Source: Thermosulfuriphilus ammonigenes (GTDB lineage: Bacteria > Desulfobacterota > Thermodesulfobacteria > Thermodesulfobacteriales > ST65). From it: a DNA stretch of 64,000 nt. The notes beneath the pieces are model-generated. The model worked only from the letters and a program-made list of their open reading frames with translations, did no database searches and was not told the DNA's origin. The stretch is from positions 1,418,576-1,482,575 of the forward strand of contig NZ_CP048877.1 of NCBI RefSeq assembly GCF_011207455.1, given 5' to 3'. Shown here in pieces: positions 17,552-26,107 of the stretch (its first letter is position 1; each line of letters begins with the position of its first letter). The position numbers and the translations under genes are program-made.

Positions 17552-18307
17552 TTATGAAGAAGTAGTTCTCTTTTTGGGCGGCAGAAAGGTCATCAGGAGC
17601 TCTTCGAGAACTCGAGGGTTAAGGCCTTTCTGGAGCCCCAGGACCCCTTCGACAATAAGTCGTTTAATGAGTTGTTCTTCCTGGGAACGCAGGGCCAATT
17701 TGTCAGCAATAGGCAGAAAGACAAGGTTAGCCAGCACGGCTCCATAAAGGGTGGTTAAGAGGGCCACGGCCATAGAAGGACCAATAGATTTGGGGTCGCT
17801 CATGTTGGACAGCATCTGCACCAGGCCAATGAGGGTGCCGATCATTCCGAAGGCCGGGGAGGCGTCTCCCATGGACTTGAACAGGCTTTGACCGATCTCG
17901 TGCCGCTGGGCTGTAAGGCTTATTTCCTGGCCTAAGACCTCTTCAATGAAGTCGGCTTCATGGCCATCGACACAGTACATAATGGCCTTCTTCAGGAAAG
18001 GATTTTTGACTGGTTGTTTCTCCAGTTTAAGAAGCCCCTCACGACGGGCAATGTTGGAGAGGGTGACCAATTCTTTGATGATATCCTCGGGGTTTTCAAT
18101 CTTCTTGAAGAAGGCGTTCATGGCCACTTTCATGGCCCCCAGGACCTCGGCTAGGGAAAAGCGGATAAATGATGAGGCAATAGTTCCACCAACAACAATT
18201 AAAATTGAGGGAATGTTGATAAAGATTCCCAGCGATCCACCAGTAAGAATGGCCCCAAAAAGGAGGATGACTCCCAAAACCAGACCGACAACTGTTCCCA
18301 GATCCAT
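17552..18307 (-). CDS. motA: Flagellar stator protein MotA
   Basis: Ion-conducting stator subunit with four membrane helices. It has 251 residues from the ATG at 18307 (MDLGTVVGLVLG), preceded by AGAGGT; the longer frame to 18403 lacks a ribosome site. The cytoplasmic loop is basic, and helices 3-4 read DASPAFGMIGTLIGLVQML and AVALLTTLYGAVLANLVFLP, with the conserved Pro and Ala residues. The helix 3-4 wording resembles PomA-type stators. It leads a motA-motB-PilZ operon divergent from rpsF. Confidence 0.95.
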   Translation of the reverse strand: MDLGTVVGLVLGVILLFGAILTGGSLGIFINIPSILIVVGGTIASSFIRFSLAEVLGAMKVAMNAFFKKIENPEDIIKELVTLSNIARREGLLKLEKQPVKNPFLKKAIMYCVDGHEADFIEEVLGQEISLTAQRHEIGQSLFKSMGDASPAFGMIGTLIGLVQMLSNMSDPKSIGPSMAVALLTTLYGAVLANLVFLPIADKLALRSQEEQLIKRLIVEGVLGLQKGLNPRVLEELLMTFLPPKKRTTSS

Positions 18308-18387
18308 CGGTACCTCTGTGCTAGTCCTTATTCCCCTGCTTTTGTAATAATCGGCCAGAAGAGGGAAAACCTTAGCTCCGGGAATTG

Positions 18388-18416
18388 TTGACGAGGGGGA
18401 CAAAAGGCATTAAATA
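18388..18416 (+). promoter_or_regulatory. Promoter of the rpsF-rpsR-rplI-dnaB operon
   Basis: TTGACG (18388-18393), a 17-base spacer, then TAAATA (18411-18416). The transcript would begin near 18423, giving a leader of about 68 bases. This is the best promoter-like sequence in the motA/rpsF gap. Confidence 0.6.
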
Positions 18417-18440
18417 CCATCTGTCATTTGGCTCTTAGAA

Positions 18441-18466
18441 GGGCCTCCTTGCCCCGGGTGGGGGCC
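18441..18466 (+). promoter_or_regulatory. GC-rich leader hairpin before rpsF, possible S6:S18 autoregulatory site
   Basis: GGCCTCC (18442-18448) can pair with GGGGGCC (18460-18466), closing a loop that contains GCCCCGGGTG. Leaders of rpsF operons in many bacteria carry an S6:S18 binding element with an exposed CCG; a CCG is in this loop. The match is by position and general shape only. Confidence 0.3.
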
Positions 18467-18490
18467 AGAAGACCAAAAGGAGGTAAAGAG

Positions 18491-18820
18491 ATGTCTCAAC
18501 TGCGTCGTTACGAGTCCTTGTTCATTATCCATCCTGATCACCTAGAGGAGAAGGATCAGGTCTTCTCCCGCCTTAAAGAAATCGTCGAGAAGGCCGGGGG
18601 CCAGGTTGTCAAGATCGAAGAGTGGGGTCTTAAGAAACTGGCCTATCCTATCCAAAAGAAAAAACAGGGTTTTTATGTTTTGGCCGAATTCGGTGGTCCG
18701 CCAGAGCTTCCTCGTTCTTTAGAATCTTTCATGCGAATTGATGAGCGGGTGATCCGCTTTGTCATTGTCAAGCTAGATGATCATTTTGTGCCCGAGACCG
18801 GTCAGGCCGAGGCGGCTTAA
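18491..18820 (+). CDS. rpsF: 30S ribosomal protein S6
   Basis: Small-subunit protein that pairs with S18 on the platform. It has 109 residues starting MSQLRRYESLFIIHPD; the family signature region reads VVKIEEWGLKKLAYPIQKKK. The start at 18491 has AAGGAGG nine bases upstream; the open frame continues back to 18428 but that part is leader. It is followed 21 bases later by rpsR, in the usual rpsF-rpsR-rplI order. Confidence 0.97.
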   Translation: MSQLRRYESLFIIHPDHLEEKDQVFSRLKEIVEKAGGQVVKIEEWGLKKLAYPIQKKKQGFYVLAEFGGPPELPRSLESFMRIDERVIRFVIVKLDDHFVPETGQAEAA

Positions 18821-18841
18821 GCTCTTTTTAAGGAGGAGAAG

Positions 18842-19087
18842 ATGCAACCCAGAAGGAGAAGATTTTATCCGCGCCGGAAGGTTTGTCGTTTTTGTGCCGA
18901 CAGTAACCTGAGGATAGACTATAAAGATCCAGAAACTTTAAAGATTTTCATCACTGAAAGGGGTAAAATTGTTCCCCGACGGATCACCGGTAATTGTGCC
19001 AAGCATCAGCGCCAGCTAACTACGGCCATCAAGCGGGCCCGGATTATGGCCCTTCTGCCCTTTGTGGCCACTCTGGAAGAGATCTAG
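18842..19087 (+). CDS. rpsR: 30S ribosomal protein S18
   Basis: Partner of S6 in the 30S platform, 81 residues. It has a basic N-terminus, then KVCRFCAD with a CxxC pair, and a third Cys in [19 protein letters not shown]. These cysteines match the zinc-binding (C+) form of S18. AAGGAGG precedes the ATG. Confidence 0.97.
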   Translation: MQPRRRRFYPRRKVCRFCADSNLRIDYKDPETLKIFITERGKIVPRRITGNCAKHQRQLTTAIKRARIMALLPFVATLEEI

Positions 19088-19097
19088 GGGGTGAATC

Positions 19098-19544
19098 ATG
19101 GAAGTTATTCTAAGAGAGGCCATCCCCAACCTCGGACAGGCTGGAGATATCGTCAAGGTGGCCGACGGTTATGCCCGCAATTACCTTCTTCCCAAGGGTA
19201 AGGCCATCATCGCCAACCGCAAGAACTTGGCGGCCCTAGAAAAAGAAAGACAGATTATCTTGGCTAAGGCCGAAAGGGAGCGTCAAAAATTGGCCTCGGT
19301 GGCAGAAAGGCTCGAAGGTTTGGTTTTGACTATTGCCCAGCGGGTTGCGGAGGAGAATCGCCTCTATGGATCCGTCTCGGCCCAGGAGATTGTCAACGCC
19401 TTGAAAGAACACGGAATTGAGATCTCTCGACGTCAGGTTATGCTCCGGGAACCAATAAAACATCTTGGCGAGTTCGAGGTGCCTATTAAACTTGGTGGAG
19501 CAACAATGGCCAATATTAAGGTTGTGGTAGTGGCCCAGGAATAG
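19098..19544 (+). CDS. rplI: 50S ribosomal protein L9
   Basis: Large-subunit protein at the base of the L1 stalk. The 148 residues comprise the N-terminal domain (MEVILREAIPNLGQAGDIVK ... YARNYLLPKGKA), a long connecting helix rich in Glu, Arg and Lys, and the C-terminal domain (GSVSAQEIVNALKEHGIEI). It ends two bases before dnaB. Confidence 0.97.
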   Translation: MEVILREAIPNLGQAGDIVKVADGYARNYLLPKGKAIIANRKNLAALEKERQIILAKAERERQKLASVAERLEGLVLTIAQRVAEENRLYGSVSAQEIVNALKEHGIEISRRQVMLREPIKHLGEFEVPIKLGGATMANIKVVVVAQE

Positions 19545-19546
19545 CG

Positions 19547-20920
19547 GTGCCTCGAGGAAAGACCAAGGAAATCCTCTCTCATCGCCTACCGCCTCAAAAC
19601 ATTGAGGCCGAACAGTGTGTCCTCGGCAGCATTCTCATAGAGAACAGTGCCCTCCTTAAGGTGGTAGAAATCCTCCGGCCGGAGGATTTCTACCGCGAAG
19701 CCCACGCCAAGATCTTTGCCGCCATGCTTGATCTCTTCGAGAGGGGCGAACCTATAGATCTCGTTACCGTCCATAACGCCCTTAATGATAAGGCCCAGCT
19801 GAACGAGGTCGGAGGGCCGGCCTATTTGGCTGAGCTGGCTGGTCTTGTCCCCACAGCGGCCAATATTCATTATTATGCCCGAATTGTTCGGGAAAAGGCC
19901 ATCCTGCGGGAGCTTATCCGCAAGACTACCGAAATCGCTGCCGCTTGTTACGACGAGATCGGCTCTGTTGACGACATCTTGGAATCTGCCGAGCAGGCTA
20001 TCTTTGAAGTCTCACAGGCCCGGGTCAAACAGGCCTTTTATCCTCTCAAGAGGGTAATAAACGACAGCGTTCGTCATATTGAGCGCCTTTACGAACGAAA
20101 AGAGCTTATCACCGGAGTCCCCACCGGTTTTCATGAGTTTGATCGTCTAACGGCCGGTCTCCAGCCTTCGGACCTTATCATTGTGGCCGGTCGCCCCAGC
20201 ATGGGCAAAACCTCTTTTGCCCTTAACATTGCCCAGTATGCGGCCCTTGAGGCCGAAATCCCAACGGCCATTTTCTCCCTGGAGATGTCCAAAGAACAAC
20301 TGGCCCTGCGGATGCTCTGTGGCGAGGCCAAGGTGGATGCCCATAAGGTCCGGACAGGATTTCTCTCGGACCGAGACTGGGAACGTCTGACTCGAGCGGC
20401 GGATAAGCTCTCTCGGGCCCCTATATTTATAGATGATACTCCGGGGATAAGCGTATTGGAGATGCGGGCCAAGGCCCGTCGTCTTAAGTCTGAACATGGT
20501 CTGGGGTTGATCATCGTTGACTACCTTCAGCTGATGCGGGGAAGGGAGCAAAAAGATCGCCGGGAGCAAGAAATTTCCGAAATTTCCCGCTCCCTTAAGG
20601 CCATGGCCAAAGAGCTCCATGTTCCGGTAATAGCCCTCTCTCAGCTCAATCGCAAGGTGGAGGAGCGTCCGGATAAACGCCCCCAACTGGCTGATTTACG
20701 GGAGTCAGGGGCTATTGAGCAGGATGCTGATGTCATTGTCTTTATCTATCGAGACGAGGTTTATAACAAAGAAAGTCCCTATAAGGGCACGGCTGACATC
20801 ATCATCGGTAAACAACGCAATGGCCCTACGGGGGAGTTTCGTCTTGCCTTTCTTAAGCAATTCTCGGCCTTCGGAAACCTGGCCTCCCAACCAGAAGAGG
20901 CCCTGGCCAGCCCTGTCTAA
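19547..20920 (+). CDS. dnaB: Replicative DNA helicase DnaB
   Basis: Hexameric 5'-3' helicase of the replication fork, 457 residues with no intein. The N-terminal domain starts LPPQNIEAEQCVLGSILIEN; the P-loop is GRPSMGKTSFAL; then SLEMSKEQLALRM, IIVDYLQLM and the QLNRKVEERPDKRPQLADLR stretch. GTG start, two bases after rplI; no separate promoter is seen, so it is probably read with the ribosomal proteins. A 32-bp perfect DNA palindrome lies in codons for VEILRPEDFY (19663-19694). The stop is one base from the convergent rlmN stop. Confidence 0.97.
   Translation: MPRGKTKEILSHRLPPQNIEAEQCVLGSILIENSALLKVVEILRPEDFYREAHAKIFAAMLDLFERGEPIDLVTVHNALNDKAQLNEVGGPAYLAELAGLVPTAANIHYYARIVREKAILRELIRKTTEIAAACYDEIGSVDDILESAEQAIFEVSQARVKQAFYPLKRVINDSVRHIERLYERKELITGVPTGFHEFDRLTAGLQPSDLIIVAGRPSMGKTSFALNIAQYAALEAEIPTAIFSLEMSKEQLALRMLCGEAKVDAHKVRTGFLSDRDWERLTRAADKLSRAPIFIDDTPGISVLEMRAKARRLKSEHGLGLIIVDYLQLMRGREQKDRREQEISEISRSLKAMAKELHVPVIALSQLNRKVEERPDKRPQLADLRESGAIEQDADVIVFIYRDEVYNKESPYKGTADIIIGKQRNGPTGEFRLAFLKQFSAFGNLASQPEEALASPV
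19663..19694. repeat. 32-bp perfect palindrome inside dnaB
   Basis: The left arm GGTAGAAATCCTCCGG (19663-19678) is exactly the reverse complement of the right arm (19679-19694), with no spacer. Because it is in frame and symmetrical, both strands read VEILRPEDFY in one frame. The RNA could form a long stem and the DNA a cruciform. Confidence 0.9.
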
Positions 20921-20921
20921 A

Positions 20922-21944
20922 TCAGGCTACTCGAGCATACAGTTGGCCGCAGGCGGCTGAGATATCTCGCCCTTTGCTCTTACGAATGATGGTGGTGTAC
21001 CCGGCCTTAAGAAGTTCGGCCTGGAAGGCCAGGATCCTTTCCTCGGAAGGACAGCGGAAGGGGAGACCGGGTGCGGGGTTAAAAGGGATGAGGTTTATCT
21101 TGGCTGGTATGCCCCGCAAGATCCAAGCCAGCTTTTGAGCCGTAGCCCGGGAGTCGTTTATCCCCTCCAGTAGAAGATATTCAAAGGTTATTCGCCACCC
21201 CCGGGGCAGTTTAAGCCTTCGGCAAACACTCAAAAGCTCTTTGAGAGGCCAGGTACGGTTTACAGGCATAAGTTGTGAACGCAATCCTTCCTCTGGGGCG
21301 TGAAGAGAGATGGCCAGCTTGACAACTATCTCCTGGGAGAGCCGGAGGAGCTGAGGAACCAGGCCGGAGGTAGAAACGGTAACCCGTCTCTTAGAAAATC
21401 CAAATCCTAAAGGGTGGAGGATATTTCTTAAGGCGGTCAAGAGGGCCTCATAGTTGGCCAGAGGTTCACCCATGCCCATAAAGACAAGATTGGTTAGCCT
21501 TGAGGCCTCTTCCCCCAAGATCTCCCGGGCCAGGATGATCTGCCCGGTGATCTCCCCAGGAGACAGATTACGTCTGAATTCCATCTTGGCCGTAAGACAG
21601 AAGGCACATCCCATGGCGCAGCCTACCTGGCTGGAGAGACAGAGCGTGTAGTGATCCCTTTCGGGAATAATCACCGTCTCAATGAGGGCGCCATCTGAGA
21701 GCCTTAGAGCCAGTTTGATGGTTCCGTCAGCTCCCTTTTCTTGGGTCGTTAGCCGGGGAAGAGATATATCGGCTGTTTGGGTCAGGTGCCTTCGCAGGGC
21801 CTTGGGAAGATCGGTCATCTCTTCAAAATTTTTGGCCCCTCTGGCCAGCCAGCGAAAGATCTGCCTGGCCCGCCAGGGAGGTTGCCCCTGATCCGAGAGA
21901 TATTCTTCCAAGGCCTCTAAGGTAAAATCTCTCAGGTTTGGCAC
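20922..21944 (-). CDS. rlmN: 23S rRNA (adenine-2503-C2)-methyltransferase RlmN
   Basis: Radical SAM enzyme methylating A2503 of 23S rRNA and A37 of some tRNAs. It has 340 residues. The cluster is CAMGCAFC; the resolving Cys lies just before in TLCLSSQVG and the methyl-carrying Cys is in the C-terminal ISAACGQL. PNLRDF and PPWRARQIFRWL at the N-terminus are typical. It follows the TPR lipoprotein by two bases and converges on dnaB. Confidence 0.96.
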   Translation of the reverse strand: MPNLRDFTLEALEEYLSDQGQPPWRARQIFRWLARGAKNFEEMTDLPKALRRHLTQTADISLPRLTTQEKGADGTIKLALRLSDGALIETVIIPERDHYTLCLSSQVGCAMGCAFCLTAKMEFRRNLSPGEITGQIILAREILGEEASRLTNLVFMGMGEPLANYEALLTALRNILHPLGFGFSKRRVTVSTSGLVPQLLRLSQEIVVKLAISLHAPEEGLRSQLMPVNRTWPLKELLSVCRRLKLPRGWRITFEYLLLEGINDSRATAQKLAWILRGIPAKINLIPFNPAPGLPFRCPSEERILAFQAELLKAGYTTIIRKSKGRDISAACGQLYARVA

Positions 21945-21946
21945 TT

Positions 21947-24223
21947 TTAACTCTCCAAGGACTTGAGGAGCTCCTCGGCGGCCGTCTTCTCCGGAAAAGC
22001 GCGATTTTTCTTAAGTAGGGCCTTAAGCTCTCTGACAGCTTCCTTTTTGTGGCCACTTTGGGCCAGGATCCAGGCCAGATGATAGCGGATGCTGGGGTGA
22101 TTTGGAGCCCCTTTAAGGGCCTCTTCGATTGTCGAGCGAGCTAATTCATAGGAGCCCCTCTTGGCCATTATCCACCCTAGGGTGTCTAACACTCGCGGGT
22201 CTTGGGGGGCCAGTTCCTTGGCCTTTTGGGCGTAGATAAAGGATTCTTCAAGGTCACCCTTCTTTTCGGCCAGGAGCCAAGCCAGATTGTTGAGAGCCGG
22301 GACAAACTTTGGATTTTGCTTAAGGATTAAGCGATATTCTTTCTCAGCTGTTTGCCAGTCTCCCTTCATTTCATAAAGGACAGCCAATGCCATCCGGGCC
22401 GGATAAAAGCGAGGATTTTTGTCAACTATCTTTTGGTATTCGCCAATGGCCTTGTCTAGATCCCCTTGGGCCCGGTAAATAGAGGCCAACATGACATATG
22501 GCCCCAGGAGATTAGGATTTAGCTCCAGGGCCTTTTCATAATAGGCCTTGGCCTCGGCCACGTTACGCTGCCCTAGTTTGATCTGCCCCATGATGGCATA
22601 GATAGGAGCCTGGTCTTTGACTTTTTCGAGCTGCTCCTTGCAGCGGGCCAGGGCCTTGTCTAGATCGCCCTTCAGGCTATATATGGCCACGATCTGGGCC
22701 AAAGCCGAGTAAGCCTCCGGGTTGGCTTTGAGAGTGGCCTCGAATTCTTTAAGGGCCAGGTCATATTTTTTCTGAAGACGGTAAAGGAGCCCCATCTGAA
22801 AGTGAAATCGAGGGTTGTCTGGGGAGGTGGCCAGGGCCTTCTGGAAATATTTTTCCGCTCCGGCAATATCTTTTTTAAGGAGGGCCACGTTACCCAGGAT
22901 AAAGAGGGCCTGAGGGTGATTGGGACGTAGTTTGAGTACTTTTTGGGCCTCTTCCTGGGCCTCTTTAAAGTTGCGTTTCCGGAAGAGGACATCAGCCAGC
23001 ATTAGATGGGCCATAACGTAGCGGGGGTTGATCTCCAGGGCCTTGCGTAAGGCTCCTTCCGCTGATGAGAGTTCTCCCCGACCGAAGTGGGCCAAGGCCT
23101 TAAAGTAGTAGGCTTCAGCCAGTCGAGGCCTGTTTCTAAGAACATAGTCCAGATCATCCATGGCCTCGGAGGTCTTCCCTTCCCGGAGGAGAAGTTTGGC
23201 TCGAACCAGACGGGCCAGAATGTTGCCGGAGTCTTTGGTCAGGACTTCGTCCACCAGAGCCTGGGATTCTTGATACCTTTTGGCATCATAGTAGACATAG
23301 GCTAATTGGGCCTTGAGGTTGCTTGAATCAGGTTTGATTTTAAGGGCCTGCTTGAGGATCTCGGCCGCCTTTTCCTGCTGGCCGAGATTGTTGTAGATTT
23401 CTGCCAGACGGACGAGGGCTTTTTCGTCTTGTGGATGGGCCTGGGCGTAAGCCTCAAGGGTTTCAATGGCCTTTTTAAGGCGGCCTCGGAGGAGATAGAA
23501 GGTGGCCAGATCGTTGGTGAAGGTGAAACGATCAGCATGGGCCTGGGCCAGGGCCCGTAGTTCAGCCTCGGCCTCATCCAGACGCCGCTGGGAGAGATAA
23601 TAGGCAATTAAGGCCTGTCGAGCCCTGACGTTTTCTGGATCCACGGCGATGGCCTTTTTGAATAAGGCCTCGGCCTCTGCAGCCTGCCCTTTTAGCTGAT
23701 AAGCGGAGGCCTTGAGGATATAAAATCCGGCCTTTTCCGGCTCCTCCTGGACGCTGTTGAGGACTTGAAGGGCTTTGTCTGGCTCTTTGAGCCCCAGGTG
23801 GGCCCCTGCAGCCACCATAATGGCCGAGATGTTTTGGGGGTCTTTTTTGAGAATGGCCTCGGCCTCAACGAGAGCTTCTTTGTATTTACGGGCGGCCAGA
23901 AGAAGTTCGGCCAAGTGGCTGCGGGCCTCAAGGTTGTCTGGATCCACATCTACCGTTTTACGGAATTCCGAAAGGGCCTTGGCCGGCTCTCCCACTTTGA
24001 GATAGATTTTGGCCAATTCAAAGTGGGCCTGGGGATGTTTGGGGTCTATTTGGAGGACATTACGAAATTCTATGACTGCTTCTCGCAATTTTCCCTCTTT
24101 GGCGTAGGCCACCCCCTTCTGATAATGCTTGCTTATTTTTTCCTCCGGCGAAGAGCAGCCTACCAAAAAGGCAATAAAGAAGACGACTACAAACTGCCAT
24201 CTGATCCGGGATCTCTGGATCAT
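21947..24223 (-). CDS. Large TPR-repeat lipoprotein
   Basis: A 758-residue outer or inner membrane lipoprotein: the signal helix WQFVVVFFIAFLVGC ends in a lipobox LVGC, followed by SSPEEK. The rest is a continuous run of some twenty tetratricopeptide repeats (for example YQKGVAYAKEGKLREAVIEF, AYYFKALAHFGRGELSSAEG, VLDTLGWIMAKRGSYELARS). It resembles the TPR lipoproteins of the PEP-CTERM/exopolysaccharide type, a scaffold family. The open frame runs 147 codons further upstream but overlaps the divergent KaiC gene; the lipoprotein signal fixes the start at 24223. The binding partner is unknown. Confidence 0.9.
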   Translation of the reverse strand: MIQRSRIRWQFVVVFFIAFLVGCSSPEEKISKHYQKGVAYAKEGKLREAVIEFRNVLQIDPKHPQAHFELAKIYLKVGEPAKALSEFRKTVDVDPDNLEARSHLAELLLAARKYKEALVEAEAILKKDPQNISAIMVAAGAHLGLKEPDKALQVLNSVQEEPEKAGFYILKASAYQLKGQAAEAEALFKKAIAVDPENVRARQALIAYYLSQRRLDEAEAELRALAQAHADRFTFTNDLATFYLLRGRLKKAIETLEAYAQAHPQDEKALVRLAEIYNNLGQQEKAAEILKQALKIKPDSSNLKAQLAYVYYDAKRYQESQALVDEVLTKDSGNILARLVRAKLLLREGKTSEAMDDLDYVLRNRPRLAEAYYFKALAHFGRGELSSAEGALRKALEINPRYVMAHLMLADVLFRKRNFKEAQEEAQKVLKLRPNHPQALFILGNVALLKKDIAGAEKYFQKALATSPDNPRFHFQMGLLYRLQKKYDLALKEFEATLKANPEAYSALAQIVAIYSLKGDLDKALARCKEQLEKVKDQAPIYAIMGQIKLGQRNVAEAKAYYEKALELNPNLLGPYVMLASIYRAQGDLDKAIGEYQKIVDKNPRFYPARMALAVLYEMKGDWQTAEKEYRLILKQNPKFVPALNNLAWLLAEKKGDLEESFIYAQKAKELAPQDPRVLDTLGWIMAKRGSYELARSTIEEALKGAPNHPSIRYHLAWILAQSGHKKEAVRELKALLKKNRAFPEKTAAEELLKSLES

Positions 24224-24334
24224 AAGCCCATCCTCTGAAGATTTTTTCGTAACTTTATCTTTACTGGGAGAAATTGGAAAGCTCTTTTGAGAGGATTTAT
24301 TTTTCTCTCGAGAGCCCTTGCCGGGAGGTGCCTT

Positions 24335-25207
24335 ATGGAAGCTAGAGAGCCGCAGGTGGTCCGGGAAGCAATTATGGGTCTTGGTGAGGCCAGGGATCGG
24401 GCTCCCCGACTTGAGGGAGTGGCTACCGGAGTCGAAGGCCTTGACGAGCTCTTTTTTGCCATTGAGTTCAAAGAGGGGCGCCCCCATCGAAAGCCCCTGG
24501 GAGGGGTTCCTCTGGGAGCAGTGGTCAATATTACCGGCACGCCGGATACAGGTAAAAGTCTCATGGCCGAACAATTTGCTGTTCGCCAGGCCGCCGACGG
24601 CCAGAAGGTCTGTCTGGTAACCGTAGAGACCCCAGCGGCCTTTGTCTCTACAGCCCTGGAACAACGGGCCAGGGCCATGGGGTTTGATTTTTCTAAGATC
24701 GAAAAAAATATCATTCTTCTTGATGCCGCCAGTTATACCCGCTTACGGGAAGATATGCCCACCCTTTTAGATACATTAGCCTATATTTACCGGACTTATC
24801 GGGTCAAACGGACAATTATTGACTCCGTAACAGGCCTTTATGAGGCCCGGGAAATGTTGGCTCGCTCGGTTGTCCGGGCTCTCTATTCTTTCTGCAAAAA
24901 ATGGTATCAAACTGCCCTCTTTATCTCCCAAAAGAGGAGTAGCCATGAGGAGCTCTCGGCTGAGGCTGCCGGTGGCTACGCTGTGGGCCATATTGTTGAT
25001 TGCACCATGGTCTTGTCCAAAGAACTTATCCTTTCGGAAAGGGCGGCTCAGATCTGGAAACAAGAAGTAGGCTCTATTGTTCGACTTTTTCGGATCGACG
25101 GCTGCCGTCTCTGTGGACATGATACCCGCATCCATCTCCTGGAGATCGACGAACTGGGGCTTGTCCATATTGGTCCTCCCCTGGGGGATGTCCGTGGCCG
25201 ACGCTAA
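24335..25207 (+). CDS. KaiC-like RecA-superfamily ATPase
   Basis: A 290-residue single-domain KaiC/RecA-fold ATPase. The P-loop GTPDTGKS is at residues 68-75, followed by LMAEQFAVRQAADGQKVCLV; Walker B-like RTIIDSVTGL and a C-terminal CRLCGHDTR (CxxC plus His) are seen. It resembles the AF_0795 family of KaiC-domain proteins, known almost only from thermophiles; function unknown. GGGAGGTG just before ATG 24335 sets the start. It is not circadian KaiC, which has two domains. It lies 23 bases before the beta-helix gene, probably the same operon. Confidence 0.85.
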   Translation: MEAREPQVVREAIMGLGEARDRAPRLEGVATGVEGLDELFFAIEFKEGRPHRKPLGGVPLGAVVNITGTPDTGKSLMAEQFAVRQAADGQKVCLVTVETPAAFVSTALEQRARAMGFDFSKIEKNIILLDAASYTRLREDMPTLLDTLAYIYRTYRVKRTIIDSVTGLYEAREMLARSVVRALYSFCKKWYQTALFISQKRSSHEELSAEAAGGYAVGHIVDCTMVLSKELILSERAAQIWKQEVGSIVRLFRIDGCRLCGHDTRIHLLEIDELGLVHIGPPLGDVRGRR

Positions 25208-25230
25208 GGTGTTGCCGCGCGGGAGGCAAT

Positions 25231-26037
25231 TTGTTATCTGGTGATATGCTTCAGGCCGAGGCCTATTTTGATCTTGATGCCTTGGGGCGTTACCTCCCTT
25301 TGTTTGAGGGGGTAGGGGCCGTCTGGGAGGCCCTTGATCGCCTGAAAAACTTTATTAAGGAGATCATCCGCCCCAATCTTCCGACCGATTTTCTACAGGG
25401 AGTCCCCTTGGCCAAATCTTTGGTTCTTTATGAAGGCAAGGCCTATTGCCTAGAGGACGGTTTTGATTTGCGACTCGGGGAGCGTCCAGAGGTCCTCAGA
25501 GAAGGGCGGGTCCTTCATGAGGCCACTCTGGTGATGGCCGGGGCCGTCCTCTGGGGAGAAATAGAACTTGGTCCCGGAGTGGTGGTCGAACCTGGGGCCT
25601 TGATTAAGGGGCCCTCAATCATTGGGGCCCGGGCAGAGATTCGTCAGGGGGCCTATGTCCGGGGTAACTGTATCATCGGAGAAGACTGCGTTGTGGGTCA
25701 CACCACCGAGATCAAGCACTCCATAATGCTCTCTGGGGCCAAGGCCGGCCATTTCGCCTATATTGGTGACAGTATCCTTGGTCTGGGAGTTAATCTGGGG
25801 GCTGGAACCAAGTTGGCCAATCTCAAGATGAGGCCTGGCACTGTTCGGATCCTCTGGCAGGGCAAGAGCTATGATACCGGGCGTTGTAAACTAGGGGCTA
25901 TCCTTGGAGACGGCGTCCAGACCGGTTGCAACTCGGTGACTAATCCTGGTGTCCTCTTGGGGCCTTCTTCTTTGATCTTCCCTGGCCTGGCAGTTCCCTC
26001 GGGTATCTATCCGGCCAAAAGTTTTCTCCGTCCCTAA
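25231..26037 (+). CDS. Left-handed beta-helix protein, GlmU/sugar-nucleotide acyltransferase-like
   Basis: A 268-residue protein. Residues 95-230 show hexapeptide repeats (VLWGEIELGPGVVVEPGALI, GARAEIRQGAYVRGNCIIG, VVGHTTEIKHSIMLSG), then the HFAYIGDSILG and GAGTKLANLK elements found in the C-terminal domain of GlmU-like sugar-phosphate nucleotidylyl/acetyltransferases. The N-terminal nucleotidylyltransferase domain is missing, so it is a stand-alone acyltransferase-like or structural subunit. It starts with TTG 25231 four bases after GGGAGG; ATG 25246 is the alternative. The substrate is not known. Confidence 0.8.
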   Translation: MLSGDMLQAEAYFDLDALGRYLPLFEGVGAVWEALDRLKNFIKEIIRPNLPTDFLQGVPLAKSLVLYEGKAYCLEDGFDLRLGERPEVLREGRVLHEATLVMAGAVLWGEIELGPGVVVEPGALIKGPSIIGARAEIRQGAYVRGNCIIGEDCVVGHTTEIKHSIMLSGAKAGHFAYIGDSILGLGVNLGAGTKLANLKMRPGTVRILWQGKSYDTGRCKLGAILGDGVQTGCNSVTNPGVLLGPSSLIFPGLAVPSGIYPAKSFLRP

Positions 26038-26107
26038 TTTGGGAAGACGACGGCCTCCTTTCATGTTAAAGAGCAAGGTGGAAAAACATCAAGGAGGTCT
26101 TTTGCGT

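Noticed and set aside
19586-19870. Minus-strand frame across the dnaB palindrome that also encodes VEILRPEDFY
   Set aside because: The shared peptide is caused by the palindrome; the rest has no family features and no ribosome site.
21947-24223. Internal repeats in the TPR gene as a possible CRISPR or DNA repeat array
   Set aside because: The periodicity is at protein level (TPR, 34 residues) with diverged DNA, so it is a normal repeat protein.
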